Source of the DNA: Lachnospiraceae bacterium
GTDB taxonomy: Bacteria; Bacillota; Clostridia; Lachnospirales; Lachnospiraceae
DNA length: 49,552 nucleotides
Assembly (NCBI GenBank): GCA_015056925.1
Contig: SVFJ01000016.1
Span: 1 to 49,552 of the forward strand
Reading direction: 5' to 3'
Every line of letters begins with the position of its first letter. Within the stretch, counting starts at the first letter, position 1. The notes below the pieces were generated by a model. It ran no database searches. It was not told the origin of the DNA and saw only the letters and a program-made list of their open reading frames with translations. This document shows positions 1-7,921 of the stretch, piece after piece. The translations under genes and the position numbers were made by a program.

Positions 1-2
1 TT

Positions 3-116
3 ATAGGTGTAGAAATAAGCGCCAGTGATGTGCTAAAAACTTTTCATAACTTCGGCAGTCGAGCATACCACTTGGCTACACCAGTTCAATTAAATCCAAA
101 TTTAACAAAACAATGA
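3..116 (+). CDS. C-terminal end of an unidentified protein (partial)
   Basis: An open frame enters from the left edge and runs 37 codons to a TGA at 114-116. The visible residues include VEISASDVLKTF and YHLATPVQLNPN. I do not recognise a family. The frame is uninterrupted and its stop overlaps the -35 of the ECF promoter that follows, so it fits as the tail of an upstream gene. The fragment is short enough that it could be a chance reading frame. Confidence 0.4.
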   Translation: MGVEISASDVLKTFHNFGSRAYHLATPVQLNPNLTKQ

Positions 117-143
117 AACTTTTTATGTGAAAGAGCAGTCTAA
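114..143 (+). promoter_or_regulatory. Likely ECF-type autoregulatory promoter
   Basis: TGAAAC at 114-119, a 17-base gap, then AGTCTAA at 137-143. This resembles the TGAAAC / CGTC promoter class recognised by Bacillus SigV/SigM/SigX-type ECF factors. It sits about 75 bases before the ECF gene, the usual place for autoregulation. A vegetative-looking TATAAT at 144-149 overlaps the end but has no good -35 at 17 bases. Confidence 0.5.
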
Positions 144-218
144 TATAATAGAGCATAAAGTCGCTAGTAGAGAGTGAATATGTTACAATTGGCATAAGAA
201 CAAGGGAGGGATGAGACC

Positions 219-728
219 TTGCAGGTTTTTCAAGATAGAAAGAAGAGAAATGAGGAATTGATAGAAGAGATTATATTGGAACAGTATAATCAATACTATC
301 GCTTGGCGTACAGCTATGTGCATAATGAAGCAGATGCCTGTGACATTGTACAAAATGGAGCATATAAGGCACTAAGAAGCAGTCATACATTGCAGAAGCC
401 GGAGTATGCAAGGACGTGGGTGTATCGCATTATGTTAAATGAAGTGTTTACATATCTTAAGCAGCCTCAAATGGAGTCCTATGAATATATGCAGGAGATA
501 CAGGGGAATGTGGAAGAAGGAACAGAGGATTCTTATACAGATATAGATTTACAAAATGCATTGGATATGTTGCCTGCCAAGGATAAGGCAATTGTTACAA
601 TGAAGTATTTTGAGGATAAGAAGCTTGAAGAAATAGCAGATATCTTAAATGAGAATGTGAATACGATAAAAAGTAAGCTGTACCGAAGTATGAAAAAGCT
701 GCGAATACAGCTTATAGACGAAGGATAG
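219..728 (+). CDS. ECF-family RNA polymerase sigma factor (SigV-like)
   Basis: A 169-residue sigma-70 factor of the extracytoplasmic-function type. Region 2 lies roughly at residues 20-85 (YNQYYRLAYSYVHNEADACD, then RTWVYRIMLNEV). Region 4 lies at about 110-165 and contains the helix-turn-helix KKLEEIADILNENVNTIKSK. Length and two-domain layout are normal for the family. The start is a TTG at 219 with GGGAGGG eight bases upstream; the ATG at 211 is out of frame. The next gene is an RsiV-like anti-sigma factor, so this sigma is probably held inactive at the membrane and released by an envelope signal. In Bacillus the SigV/RsiV pair responds to lysozyme; that signal is only an inference here. 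Confidence 0.9.
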   Translation: MQVFQDRKKRNEELIEEIILEQYNQYYRLAYSYVHNEADACDIVQNGAYKALRSSHTLQKPEYARTWVYRIMLNEVFTYLKQPQMESYEYMQEIQGNVEEGTEDSYTDIDLQNALDMLPAKDKAIVTMKYFEDKKLEEIADILNENVNTIKSKLYRSMKKLRIQLIDEG

Positions 729-754
729 GACGTGGTAAAGGAAGGTTGCAGAAT

Positions 755-790
755 ATGAAGTATCCAAAACAGAAAGGTATGGGTTCGTAG
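755..790 (+). other. Eleven-codon mini-ORF fused in frame, via TAG, to the anti-sigma gene
   Basis: ATG at 755 is preceded by AAAGGAAGG (737-745) at a nine-base spacing, a better ribosome site than the one before the next ATG. It encodes MKYPKQKGMGS and ends with TAG at 788-790, which directly abuts the ATG at 791 in the same frame. It could be a translational-coupling leader, or the original start of the anti-sigma gene now cut by a nonsense codon. Confidence 0.4.
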
Positions 791-1690
791 ATGAAGTATC
801 AGAATGAAATACAAGGATTAAAAGAAGATTATATGAGACAGGAAATGACATTAGAACAACAGGAGAAACTGAAACAGACAATTTATATTGCAAAAAGAGA
901 AAATGCAAAAGATAGAGGTAAAGGGGTAATACAGGGATTTGTATCGGTAGCTGCTGTACTCGCAATGGGATTTATGATTCTGCAAGGTTCCTCCAATACA
1001 ATAGCATATGCCATGGAGCAGATACCGGCTGTGGTAGGACGACTGGTATCGGTCGTAAACTTTGGCAAGTATGAATACGAAGACGAAAGACATCATGCAG
1101 ATATGGAGATTCCACAGCTGGTTCTGAATGAAAATGCAGTGGATGAAGAAGTAAAAGAGGAGTTAGGTCATGCTACAGAGGAGATTAATCAAGAGATTTC
1201 GGAAAAGGTAAAAGGTATGATTGCCGAATTTGAGATGTATCTGGAACAGGAAAAAGGCTATTTGGATGTGGTAGTATCGAGTGATATTATAGTGTCCACA
1301 GAAGAATACTTTGTTTTAAAGCTGATGTGCTATCAGGCAACTGCGGATGGTGCACAGTGGAATGATTACTATACGATTGATTTAAGCACGGGAGAACGTT
1401 TGCAGTTAAAGGATATCTTTGAAGAGGGCACAGATTATATAACACCAATCAGCGAGAATATTAAGGAACAGATGCGGTCTCAGATGAAGAGGAGCTTTGG
1501 AGTGACATATTGGATTGATGATGAATTACAAGAATTGAATTTCGAGACAATAACAGAGGAGTCATCTTTTTATCTGAATAAGGATAAGCAATTAGTAATT
1601 GCGTTCAATGAGGGTGAGGTTGCACCGATGTCTATGGGTGTGGTAGAGTTTGTAATTCCTGATGAAGTGATAGAACATATTAGAAAGTAG
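791..1690 (+). CDS. RsiV-like membrane anti-sigma factor, DUF3298 domain
   Basis: A 299-residue protein with a short cytoplasmic N-terminus (about 1-50, charged and helical, presumably the sigma-binding part), one membrane segment at about 52-68 (FVSVAAVLAMGFMIL) and a large outside domain. The outside part has the layout of RsiV: a DUF4163-like stretch (about 110-200, starting MEIPQLVLNENAVDEEVKEE) and a C-terminal DUF3298 stretch (about 205-298, with DLSTGERLQLKDIFEEG and the ending VVEFVIPDEV). It lies 62 bases after the ECF sigma gene and is presumably cotranscribed with it. In Bacillus RsiV the outside domain binds lysozyme and triggers proteolysis. Whether this one senses lysozyme cannot be seen. 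The start at 791 has a poor, 13-base-distant ribosome site. Confidence 0.85.
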   Translation: MKYQNEIQGLKEDYMRQEMTLEQQEKLKQTIYIAKRENAKDRGKGVIQGFVSVAAVLAMGFMILQGSSNTIAYAMEQIPAVVGRLVSVVNFGKYEYEDERHHADMEIPQLVLNENAVDEEVKEELGHATEEINQEISEKVKGMIAEFEMYLEQEKGYLDVVVSSDIIVSTEEYFVLKLMCYQATADGAQWNDYYTIDLSTGERLQLKDIFEEGTDYITPISENIKEQMRSQMKRSFGVTYWIDDELQELNFETITEESSFYLNKDKQLVIAFNEGEVAPMSMGVVEFVIPDEVIEHIRK

Positions 1691-1702
1691 TGAAACTTTT
1701 TG

Positions 1703-1751
1703 CCTCTATATTTTATCTAAAAGATATCTAAATAAAATATAGAGGTTTTTT
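1703..1751 (+). terminator. Strong intrinsic terminator after the sigma/anti-sigma pair
   Basis: A perfect 14-bp stem (CCTCTATATTTTAT at 1703-1716 with its complement at 1732-1745) is followed by TTTTTTC. It separates the sigma pair from the transporter operon. Confidence 0.93.
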
Positions 1752-1855
1752 CTGCAAAAAATTGCAGGAAAATGCAACGCATAAGCATAAAAATCCTTTT
1801 TATGTTAATATAGCGAATGTTACAAAATTTAAAAAAAACTTAATAATATAGGTAG

Positions 1856-1884
1856 TTGTAAAATATAGTTAACAATGCTATGCT
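1856..1884 (+). promoter_or_regulatory. Possible promoter of the transporter operon
   Basis: TTGTAA at 1856-1861, a 17-base spacer, and TATGCT at 1879-1884, about 45 bases before the ATPase gene. The match to the consensus is moderate; the rest of the 1752-1930 gap is AT-rich with no better candidate. Confidence 0.4.
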
Positions 1885-1930
1885 ACTTATGTAAACATGA
1901 ATTACTGAAATTTGAAGGGTATGAACGGAA

Positions 1931-2662
1931 ATGACAGAAAAAACGAATACGGTTATTACGGTAAAAGACCTTTATAAAGTTTATCGAATTGGAGATAACA
2001 AGGTACGGGCTTTAAACGGAGTCAGTTTTACCATTAATAAAGGTGAGTTTTGCGCGATTGTAGGTACGTCCGGTTCCGGTAAGTCTACATTGCTGAATAT
2101 GCTTGCAGGCTTGGAGAAGCCAACGAAGGGCGAAATTATTATTGCAGGCGAACATATGGAGAATAAGACAGAGAATCAGCTGGTTAAGTTTCGGCGTAAG
2201 CATATAGGATTTATTTTTCAATCTTATAATTTAATGGGAACAATGAATGCAGTGGAGAATGTAGCATTGCCGCTGGTATTCCAGGGTGTGCCGAAGAAGG
2301 AGCGTATGAAGCGCGCGCGTAAGATGGTTCATCTGGTGGGTTTGGATAAGCATTGGAAGCATAAGCCGAATCAGATGTCCGGTGGACAGCAGCAAAGAGT
2401 TGGCGTGGCAAGAGCCTTGGTTGTTGAACCTAATATTATTTTTGCGGATGAGCCTACGGGTAATTTGGACTCAGTAACATCAGAGGAGATTATGGCTTTG
2501 ATGCGGAAGGTTGTTGAAGAGAAACAGCAGACCTTAATCATGGTTACACATGATAATCAGCTTGCGGAATATGCTGATAAGATTATCCGAATTAAGGATG
2601 GAAAGATTATTGAGTTAATCGATAAGAAAGCAGCGGCAGAGGCTGAGGCAGTAGAAGGCTGA
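1931..2662 (+). CDS. ABC transporter ATPase, MacB/LolD type
   Basis: A 243-residue ATPase. Walker A is GTSGSGKST (about 44-52), the Q-loop is in FIFQSYNLMG, the signature is MSGGQQQRVGVARAL, and Walker B is IIFADEPTGNLD, followed by the switch His in MVTHDNQ. DEPTGNLD is typical of the LolD/MacB/FtsE branch. It is first in an operon with an exported CARDB-like protein and a MacB-type permease, so it most likely powers a mechanotransmission-type exporter rather than classic import. The substrate is unknown. Confidence 0.93.
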   Translation: MTEKTNTVITVKDLYKVYRIGDNKVRALNGVSFTINKGEFCAIVGTSGSGKSTLLNMLAGLEKPTKGEIIIAGEHMENKTENQLVKFRRKHIGFIFQSYNLMGTMNAVENVALPLVFQGVPKKERMKRARKMVHLVGLDKHWKHKPNQMSGGQQQRVGVARALVVEPNIIFADEPTGNLDSVTSEEIMALMRKVVEEKQQTLIMVTHDNQLAEYADKIIRIKDGKIIELIDKKAAAEAEAVEG

Positions 2663-2698
2663 TATATTTAAGATTACATATATAAGGAGTGGGAGACT

Positions 2699-4375
2699 AT
2701 GAAAAAGAGTTTTAAGAAGTTTAGAAAGGTGCTGGCAATTGCGGCATGTATTACGACTATGCTGATGAACAGTATTATGGTATTGGCGATAGACGATTCT
2801 ACAAGACATCGTGCTAAGGATGAGTTGAATCAGTACTATACTGAGATGAAGTACATTAATGAAATTGATGAAGACATCAAGAAGAAGATGGATAAGGTTT
2901 ATGAGAAGGCAATGACCTTTATGACTGAGGCTGATTTTGATGAGGAGTCAGAGATTCAGGCATATCTTGAGACTGCAAAGGGTAATTTGGACAGACTTTT
3001 ATCTAAGAATCCGAGTGCAGGAAGTACTTCAAACTTTATTATGCTTTCCAATGAAATGCCGGTAATCACGGCAAGCTACGGAGAGGATACATTTGTGGTT
3101 CTTTCTTTGATGAATCTTGGCGTTGCGACAGTACAGGATGTTGTGGTTACACCTGTTGTATCAACAGATGTGAAGGAATATCCTTTTGAGATTAAACAGG
3201 CATATGACGCACAGTATATTGAAGGTATTGCACCGGGCTCTGATTTGGATGATGCGAATGCAAAGCGTATGGATATCGGCTGGATGATGACAGTTAGAGA
3301 GGACGCCTTGACAGGATGCTATCCGCTTCATTTCAATGTGCAATATTATGTTGCAGGTGAGTATGCTTCAACAGAGGTTACTACATATATTAATATTATG
3401 GGAAATGAGAAGAATGGTACTCTTGCAGGGGATAAAGAAGAGGAAGAGAAGCAGTCGAATCCACGTATTATCGTAACAGGCTTCAAGACTGAGCCGGAGA
3501 CTGTATATGCAGGTTCTGTATTCGATTTGACGGTAAGTGTACAGAATACTTCTGCGGAGACTGAGGTTAAGAATGTTCTCTTCCAGTTAGAGGCAGTTGC
3601 AGGTGGTAATGATTCTACATCTACTTCTGCAGTATTTTTACCAACATCAGGCTCTAGTGCTATTTATACAGGTAAGATTGCACCGGGTGAAAGCTATGAT
3701 ATTAAGCTTCAGATGGAAGCTAAGTCTGATTTGGCACAGAAGCCATATGTATTAACTATCAATACAAAGTATGATACAGAGAATGCGATTAATCTTACAG
3801 ATGTGGCAAATGTTTCTATTCCGGTGAAGCAGGAAGCTAAGATGGATGTTGGAACAGCAGAGATTATGCCGGGGTCTATTGCAGTAGGTGAGCAGTCAAA
3901 TGTTATGTTTAGCATCTTTAATACAGGTAAGACTACTCTTTATAATGTAAAGGTTATTTACGAGAGTGAGACTGTTGAAAGCGGTATGACTTATATTGGT
4001 AATCTGGCACCGGGAGCAACAGGTAATGTTGATTCCATGTTAACAGGTATTGCGCCTGATATGGGAGACGGTACAGTGCTTGCAGTGGTTACTTATGAGG
4101 ACGAGGCAGGTAATGAAACACGTTATGAGGTTCCGATAGCACTTCTTGTTTATGAGGATTATATGGAAGAAGAGGTATGGAATGACTATCCGATGGAGGG
4201 TGATATGTCCTATATGGGAGAGGAAGTTCCGGCAGAGTCAGGAAATGCAGGCGTTTTCATAATAGTAGGTATAGTAGCTGTTATTGTAATTATTATCGTT
4301 GTTGTGATTGTTGTTAAGAAGAAAAAGGCAGCAAAGCAGCGTAAGGAAGAGTTAGATTTATTAGATGAAGATTAA
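2699..4375 (+). CDS. Exported, membrane-anchored CARDB/S-layer-like protein of an ABC operon
   Basis: A 558-residue protein with a signal-peptide-like N-terminus (KKSFKKFRKVLAIAACITTMLMN), a long extracytoplasmic part, and a C-terminal membrane helix (about 517-540, IIVGIVAVIVIIIVVVIVV) followed by a basic tail. The middle holds at least two beta-rich repeats of the CARDB/COG1361 kind: one near RIIVTGFKTEPETVYAGSVF and one near MDVGTAEIMPGSIAVGEQS, each followed by a phrase like APGxS/T. Spacing to the ATPase is 36 bases and to the permease 15 bases, so it is part of the same transporter. It probably replaces the membrane-fusion partner found in MacAB systems, an inference from position only. 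Confidence 0.8.
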   Translation: MKKSFKKFRKVLAIAACITTMLMNSIMVLAIDDSTRHRAKDELNQYYTEMKYINEIDEDIKKKMDKVYEKAMTFMTEADFDEESEIQAYLETAKGNLDRLLSKNPSAGSTSNFIMLSNEMPVITASYGEDTFVVLSLMNLGVATVQDVVVTPVVSTDVKEYPFEIKQAYDAQYIEGIAPGSDLDDANAKRMDIGWMMTVREDALTGCYPLHFNVQYYVAGEYASTEVTTYINIMGNEKNGTLAGDKEEEEKQSNPRIIVTGFKTEPETVYAGSVFDLTVSVQNTSAETEVKNVLFQLEAVAGGNDSTSTSAVFLPTSGSSAIYTGKIAPGESYDIKLQMEAKSDLAQKPYVLTINTKYDTENAINLTDVANVSIPVKQEAKMDVGTAEIMPGSIAVGEQSNVMFSIFNTGKTTLYNVKVIYESETVESGMTYIGNLAPGATGNVDSMLTGIAPDMGDGTVLAVVTYEDEAGNETRYEVPIALLVYEDYMEEEVWNDYPMEGDMSYMGEEVPAESGNAGVFIIVGIVAVIVIIIVVVIVVKKKKAAKQRKEELDLLDED

Positions 4376-4390
4376 AGATAGAAAGGGGTT

Positions 4391-5743
4391 ATGCAGATGA
4401 GAATCATTGATTTATTGCGAATGAGCATAACCAGTCTCTGGAAGAGAAAGCTTCGAACCATCCTTACAATTCTGGGTGTTATCATCGGTACGACTTCTAT
4501 TGTTGTCATGGTTTCGCTTGGTAACGGATTAAAGGAATCTATTTTGGAACAGTATGAGACATATTCTTCGGTTACCGAGATTACAGTTTACTCAGGTGCT
4601 ATGTGGGGTGAGGATGTTTCAGAGGATATGATGCTAAGTGATGATTTGGTTGCACAGTTTGAAGCAATGGACCATGTTGTGGCTGTGCATCCAAAACTTT
4701 CATTCTCGGCATTGGCAAAGTCTGGAATCTATGCTACATATTTGAATATTCAGGGTGTATCAGAAGAGTATATGCAGTCTATGAATATACCGATTAAGGA
4801 AGGAGAGCTTCCAACTGCTGATGATGGTAAGCTTCGTTTCTTCTATGGAAGCAGTGTGATTACGGATTTCTATGTAGAAAAGACTTATGAATATCCGTAT
4901 TGGGAGAATGGCGAGCTCGTTGACATTGATTTAATGACAACGCCGATGTTTATCATTTTTGACCAGGATGCCTATTGGCAATCCCAGTACAGTAGTGGAA
5001 CAGGCGAGAGTGTGAAGCCGCCTAAGAAGTATTTGATAGAGACTGCCGGTGTTATGGATGGTAAACCGGACGAGTGGACGAATAATTCAAGCTATGTTTT
5101 CTGCGAGATAAATGAGTTGAAAGAGCAGCTGAAATTGATGTTTAAGAAGAAGGCGATACCCGGACAGCCAACGAGAAAGAACGGGAAGCCGTACAACGAT
5201 ATTTTCTATTCTCAGCTGACGATTCAGGTAGATGAGATGGAGAATGTATTGCCACTGACACAGACCCTGCGTGATATGGGCTTTGATGCAAACAGTTCAG
5301 CAGAGTGGATTGAGTCTGAAATGGAGCAGATGAATACCATTCAGGCTGTGCTTGGTGCCATTGGTGCGGTATCCATGCTTGTTGCAGCAATCAGTATTGC
5401 CAATACCATGATGATGTCTATTTATGAGCGTACCAAGGAAATCGGTGTTATGAAGGTGCTTGGCTGTAACCTTGGTAATATTCAGGGAATGTTTTTGATG
5501 GAGGCCGGATTTATCGGATTTATAGGCGGTATTATTGGGCTAGGGGTGAGTTATGGCCTGAGCTTTGCGATTAATTCACTGGTAGAATCAAGTGGTATGG
5601 GAATGGGCAGTATCTGTCGTATTCCTTTATGGCTGACATTCATGGCAATTGTGTTCTCAACGCTTATCGGTATGCTGGCGGGGCTGTTACCGTCCTTACG
5701 TGCGATGAGACTGAGTCCTCTTGCCGCAATTAGAAATGAATAA
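4391..5743 (+). CDS. MacB-type ABC transporter permease
   Basis: A 450-residue permease with the MacB/FtsX layout: a first membrane helix near residues 20-45 (LRTILTILGVIIGTTSIVVMVSLG), a large outside domain to about 310, then three membrane helices at the C-terminus with the FtsX motif SIYERTKEIGVMKVLG and the final LLPSLRAMRLSPLAAIR. It directly follows the CARDB-like protein. The chosen ATG at 4391 follows GAAAGGGG; an ATG two codons later is also possible. Confidence 0.92.
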   Translation: MQMRIIDLLRMSITSLWKRKLRTILTILGVIIGTTSIVVMVSLGNGLKESILEQYETYSSVTEITVYSGAMWGEDVSEDMMLSDDLVAQFEAMDHVVAVHPKLSFSALAKSGIYATYLNIQGVSEEYMQSMNIPIKEGELPTADDGKLRFFYGSSVITDFYVEKTYEYPYWENGELVDIDLMTTPMFIIFDQDAYWQSQYSSGTGESVKPPKKYLIETAGVMDGKPDEWTNNSSYVFCEINELKEQLKLMFKKKAIPGQPTRKNGKPYNDIFYSQLTIQVDEMENVLPLTQTLRDMGFDANSSAEWIESEMEQMNTIQAVLGAIGAVSMLVAAISIANTMMMSIYERTKEIGVMKVLGCNLGNIQGMFLMEAGFIGFIGGIIGLGVSYGLSFAINSLVESSGMGMGSICRIPLWLTFMAIVFSTLIGMLAGLLPSLRAMRLSPLAAIRNE

Positions 5744-5745
5744 AT

Positions 5746-5801
5746 GCTCGCTTCTGGCGAGCTGATGCAAAAACATGGAGCAAAATTGTTTCATGTTTTT
5801 G
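5746..5801 (+). terminator. Two stacked hairpins after the transporter operon
   Basis: A 6-bp stem GCTCGC/GCGAGC (5746-5751/5757-5762) is followed by a 10-bp stem CAAAAACATG/CATGTTTTTG (5768-5777/5792-5801), whose right arm supplies the T-run. It is probably the operon terminator. Confidence 0.6.
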
Positions 5802-5905
5802 TCATACTTTAAGGAAGATATTTTATAAGAGAAAGAGAGGGGATTCAAAGGAGGCAAAGTAGAAGGTTAAGTATTTCATAATTGTGTAATGTGTGTAGAA
5901 AAAGG

Positions 5906-5962
5906 AGGAAAATTCCTCTGCCTGCAAAAGTGGGCAGGCATTTTCCTTCGGAAAAAGGAGGA
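5906..5962 (+). promoter_or_regulatory. Leader hairpin ending at the ribosome site of the next gene
   Basis: AGGAAAA (5906-5912) pairs with TTTTCCT (5941-5947), and inside it TGCCTGC (5919-5925) pairs with GCAGGCA (5934-5940). The hairpin ends seven bases before the AAAGGAGGA (5954-5962) used by the gene at 5970. A second, upstream AAAGGAGGA (5902-5910) is partly buried in the stem. There is no T-run, so it looks more like a translation or stability element than a terminator. Confidence 0.4.
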
Positions 5963-5969
5963 ATTGGGT

Positions 5970-6362
5970 ATGGTAGGAGCGATTGGTGCTGTTGTAGTAT
6001 TAGGGATTTTATTTTATGTGTTGTACATCTATGGTTATATGGTGATTAATGCAAAAAGAGCAGTAAAGTTTATTGGCTCTATCCGAGGCTATGACAGCTG
6101 TAAGGCAAGTTTCACTTCCTGTGATGGATATATGAAACGTGTTATGAGGTTTGAAGCGAATAAAACCTATCGTTTTAAGCTTCAGACGGAGTTAACCAGG
6201 GGAACGATGTCAGTGGAGATTTTAGATTCTCATAAGCAGAAGTTGTTAGAACTTAACAGTGCTAAACCAAGTGATAGCATTGATGTATACAAAGGAGAAA
6301 GATACTATCTGGTTGTTCGATTCCAGTCAGCATCGGGAAAGTATGAGCTTATGTGGAATTAG
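5970..6362 (+). CDS. Small membrane-anchored protein of unknown function
   Basis: A 130-residue protein with an N-terminal membrane helix (about 2-25, VGAIGAVVVLGILFYVLYIYGYMV) and a C-terminal half that looks beta-rich (MSVEILDSHKQKLLELNSAK, then YYLVVRFQSASGKYELMW), suggesting a small sandwich domain outside the cell. I do not recognise a family. The start at 5970 is chosen for the strong AAAGGAGGA at 5954-5962; an in-frame ATG at 5889 would add 27 residues that read through the leader hairpin and is unlikely. Confidence 0.6.
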   Translation: MVGAIGAVVVLGILFYVLYIYGYMVINAKRAVKFIGSIRGYDSCKASFTSCDGYMKRVMRFEANKTYRFKLQTELTRGTMSVEILDSHKQKLLELNSAKPSDSIDVYKGERYYLVVRFQSASGKYELMWN

Positions 6363-6382
6363 AACTGTGAGGGCAGTGGAGC

Positions 6383-6745
6383 ATGAAATTAAAGAATGTT
6401 TTAATTGTAGTAAAGGATATTGAGAAGTCCAAGCAGTTTTATAAGGAACTGTTTGGATTGGATGTTATTATGGAAAGTGACGGAAATGTCATTTTGACGG
6501 AAGGGCTTGTGTTACAGGAAAAGTCTGTGTGGGAAGACGCAATCGAAAGAAATGTGCAACCGCAGAATAATGCAACATTACTTTATTTCGAGGAGACGGA
6601 TATGGATGGCTTTTTGAATCGTCTTTCATCATACAGTGAGCAGATTCAATATGTGAATCCGCCGATGGAGTTCTTATGGGGACAGAGAATGGTGAGATTC
6701 TATGATTTGGATGGGAATCTCATAGAAGTACGAACACCGAATTAA
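6383..6745 (+). CDS. VOC (glyoxalase/bleomycin-resistance fold) protein
   Basis: A 120-residue vicinal-oxygen-chelate protein with the two-repeat pattern of the fold: LKNVLIVVKDIEKSKQFYKE at the start and RFYDLDGNLIEVRTP at the end. The family covers metal-dependent isomerases, dioxygenases and drug-binding proteins; the substrate cannot be told. The metal position normally filled by an N-terminal His reads as Asn or Val here, while the terminal Glu (IEV) is present. It may be a non-catalytic or atypical member. Confidence 0.85.
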   Translation: MKLKNVLIVVKDIEKSKQFYKELFGLDVIMESDGNVILTEGLVLQEKSVWEDAIERNVQPQNNATLLYFEETDMDGFLNRLSSYSEQIQYVNPPMEFLWGQRMVRFYDLDGNLIEVRTPN

Positions 6746-6762
6746 TTGGAGAATTTGAATTT

Positions 6763-7884
6763 ATGAAAATATTAGTAGATGCAGATGCCTGTCCGGTGGT
6801 TCGAATCGTAGAGCAGGTCGCAAAGCAATATCATATTGAGGTTATACTTTTGTGTGATACAAATCATATACTGATGTCGGATTATAGCAAGGTGAAGGTG
6901 ATTGGCGCAGGGGCGGATGCAGTTGACTTTGCGCTAGTCAATCTTTGCAAGTGTGGAGATATCGTGGTAACACAGGATTACGGTGTGGCAGCAATGGCGC
7001 TTGGAAAAGGAGCTTATGGCATTCATCAGAGCGGTAGATGGTACACGAATGAGAATATTGACCAGTTGTTGATGGAACGCCATATGGCAAAGAAAGCCCG
7101 AATGGCAAAAAGCAAGCATCATTTGAAGGGACCGTCTAAAAGGACCGAAGAGGATGATAAACGTTTTAAGGAGAGCTTTGAGAAGCTGGTGCGAATGGTA
7201 AACAAAAGTTTATTAAAAACTACGCAGAATACAAGAGATTTAGGTGGATATACAACGAAGTCAGGAAAGGTAACAAAGTATCATTCGTTACTTCGAAGTG
7301 ATGTGCAGAACTATCAGGATGTGGAAGATTTTGCATATTTAAAACAGCATGGTATCACAACGGTAATTGATTTACGAGGACAGAAGGACATAGAGAGAAA
7401 GCCAAGCGGATTTGCTGATTGTGAAGGAATTTCATATTTTAATTTTCAGATAGATGAAGGAAGTGGCGTTCCCGAGTCAGTGGAGGCAGTTCCAAGAAGC
7501 TACGTAGATATCGCATGCGCTAAGGCTATGCCGGATGTGTTTCGTTGTATTGCCAATGCGCCGGCAGGTGTCATGTATAACTGTACAGCAGGCAAAGACA
7601 GGACGGGTGTTGTGTCAGCGGTATTACTGTGCCATGCAGGAGTGAGTGACAGGGATATTATTGAGAATTATGTGCTTACGCGTGAGTATGGAAGAGAGCG
7701 ACTTGAATTAATTCATAAGAACTTTCCTGAGATTGATATGAATATTGTGACACCAAATGAAGTATATATGGAAACGTTTTTAATGCTGTTTAGGGAAAAG
7801 TTTGGTGATACAGAAAAGTATTTTAAGGAATTGGGATTAAGTGAAGAAGAGATAAAGAGGATTCGCGAGAAGCTGGTTGAATAA
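6763..7884 (+). CDS. Fusion of a YaiI/YqxD (UPF0178) domain and a tyrosine phosphatase-like domain
   Basis: A 373-residue two-domain protein. Residues 1-148 form a complete YaiI/YqxD (DUF188) domain, starting MKILVDADACPVVRIVE, with the conserved GAGADAVDFAL and VTQDYGVAAMAL. From about 149 an Y_phosphatase3-type domain begins (NTRDLGGYTTKSGKV, typical of the LipA/Siw14-like group). It carries the P-loop NCTAGKDRTG with catalytic Cys274 and Arg280 (CX5R). The two halves are normally separate genes. There is no stop or frameshift at the join, so it is a real fusion in this sequence. Alternative: a recent fusion after loss of a stop codon. Confidence 0.88.
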   Translation: MKILVDADACPVVRIVEQVAKQYHIEVILLCDTNHILMSDYSKVKVIGAGADAVDFALVNLCKCGDIVVTQDYGVAAMALGKGAYGIHQSGRWYTNENIDQLLMERHMAKKARMAKSKHHLKGPSKRTEEDDKRFKESFEKLVRMVNKSLLKTTQNTRDLGGYTTKSGKVTKYHSLLRSDVQNYQDVEDFAYLKQHGITTVIDLRGQKDIERKPSGFADCEGISYFNFQIDEGSGVPESVEAVPRSYVDIACAKAMPDVFRCIANAPAGVMYNCTAGKDRTGVVSAVLLCHAGVSDRDIIENYVLTREYGRERLELIHKNFPEIDMNIVTPNEVYMETFLMLFREKFGDTEKYFKELGLSEEEIKRIREKLVE

Positions 7885-7921
7885 GGAAAAGAAAAGAGAT
7901 TACTTACAGGAGAGAATAGCT

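Noticed and set aside
6-82. tRNA-like element on the minus strand: perfect 7-bp pairing of GGTGTAG and CTACACC 77 bases apart, with a D-arm-like AAGTGGTATGC
   Set aside because: No anticodon stem with a 7-base loop and no GGTTCGA-type T-arm can be drawn, and the same bases are an open reading frame on the + strand. The end pairing is probably chance or an old relic.
1691-1720. A second ECF-like TGAAACTTTTT right after the anti-sigma stop
   Set aside because: No CGTC-like -10 follows at 16-17 bases, and the sequence runs straight into the terminator stem.
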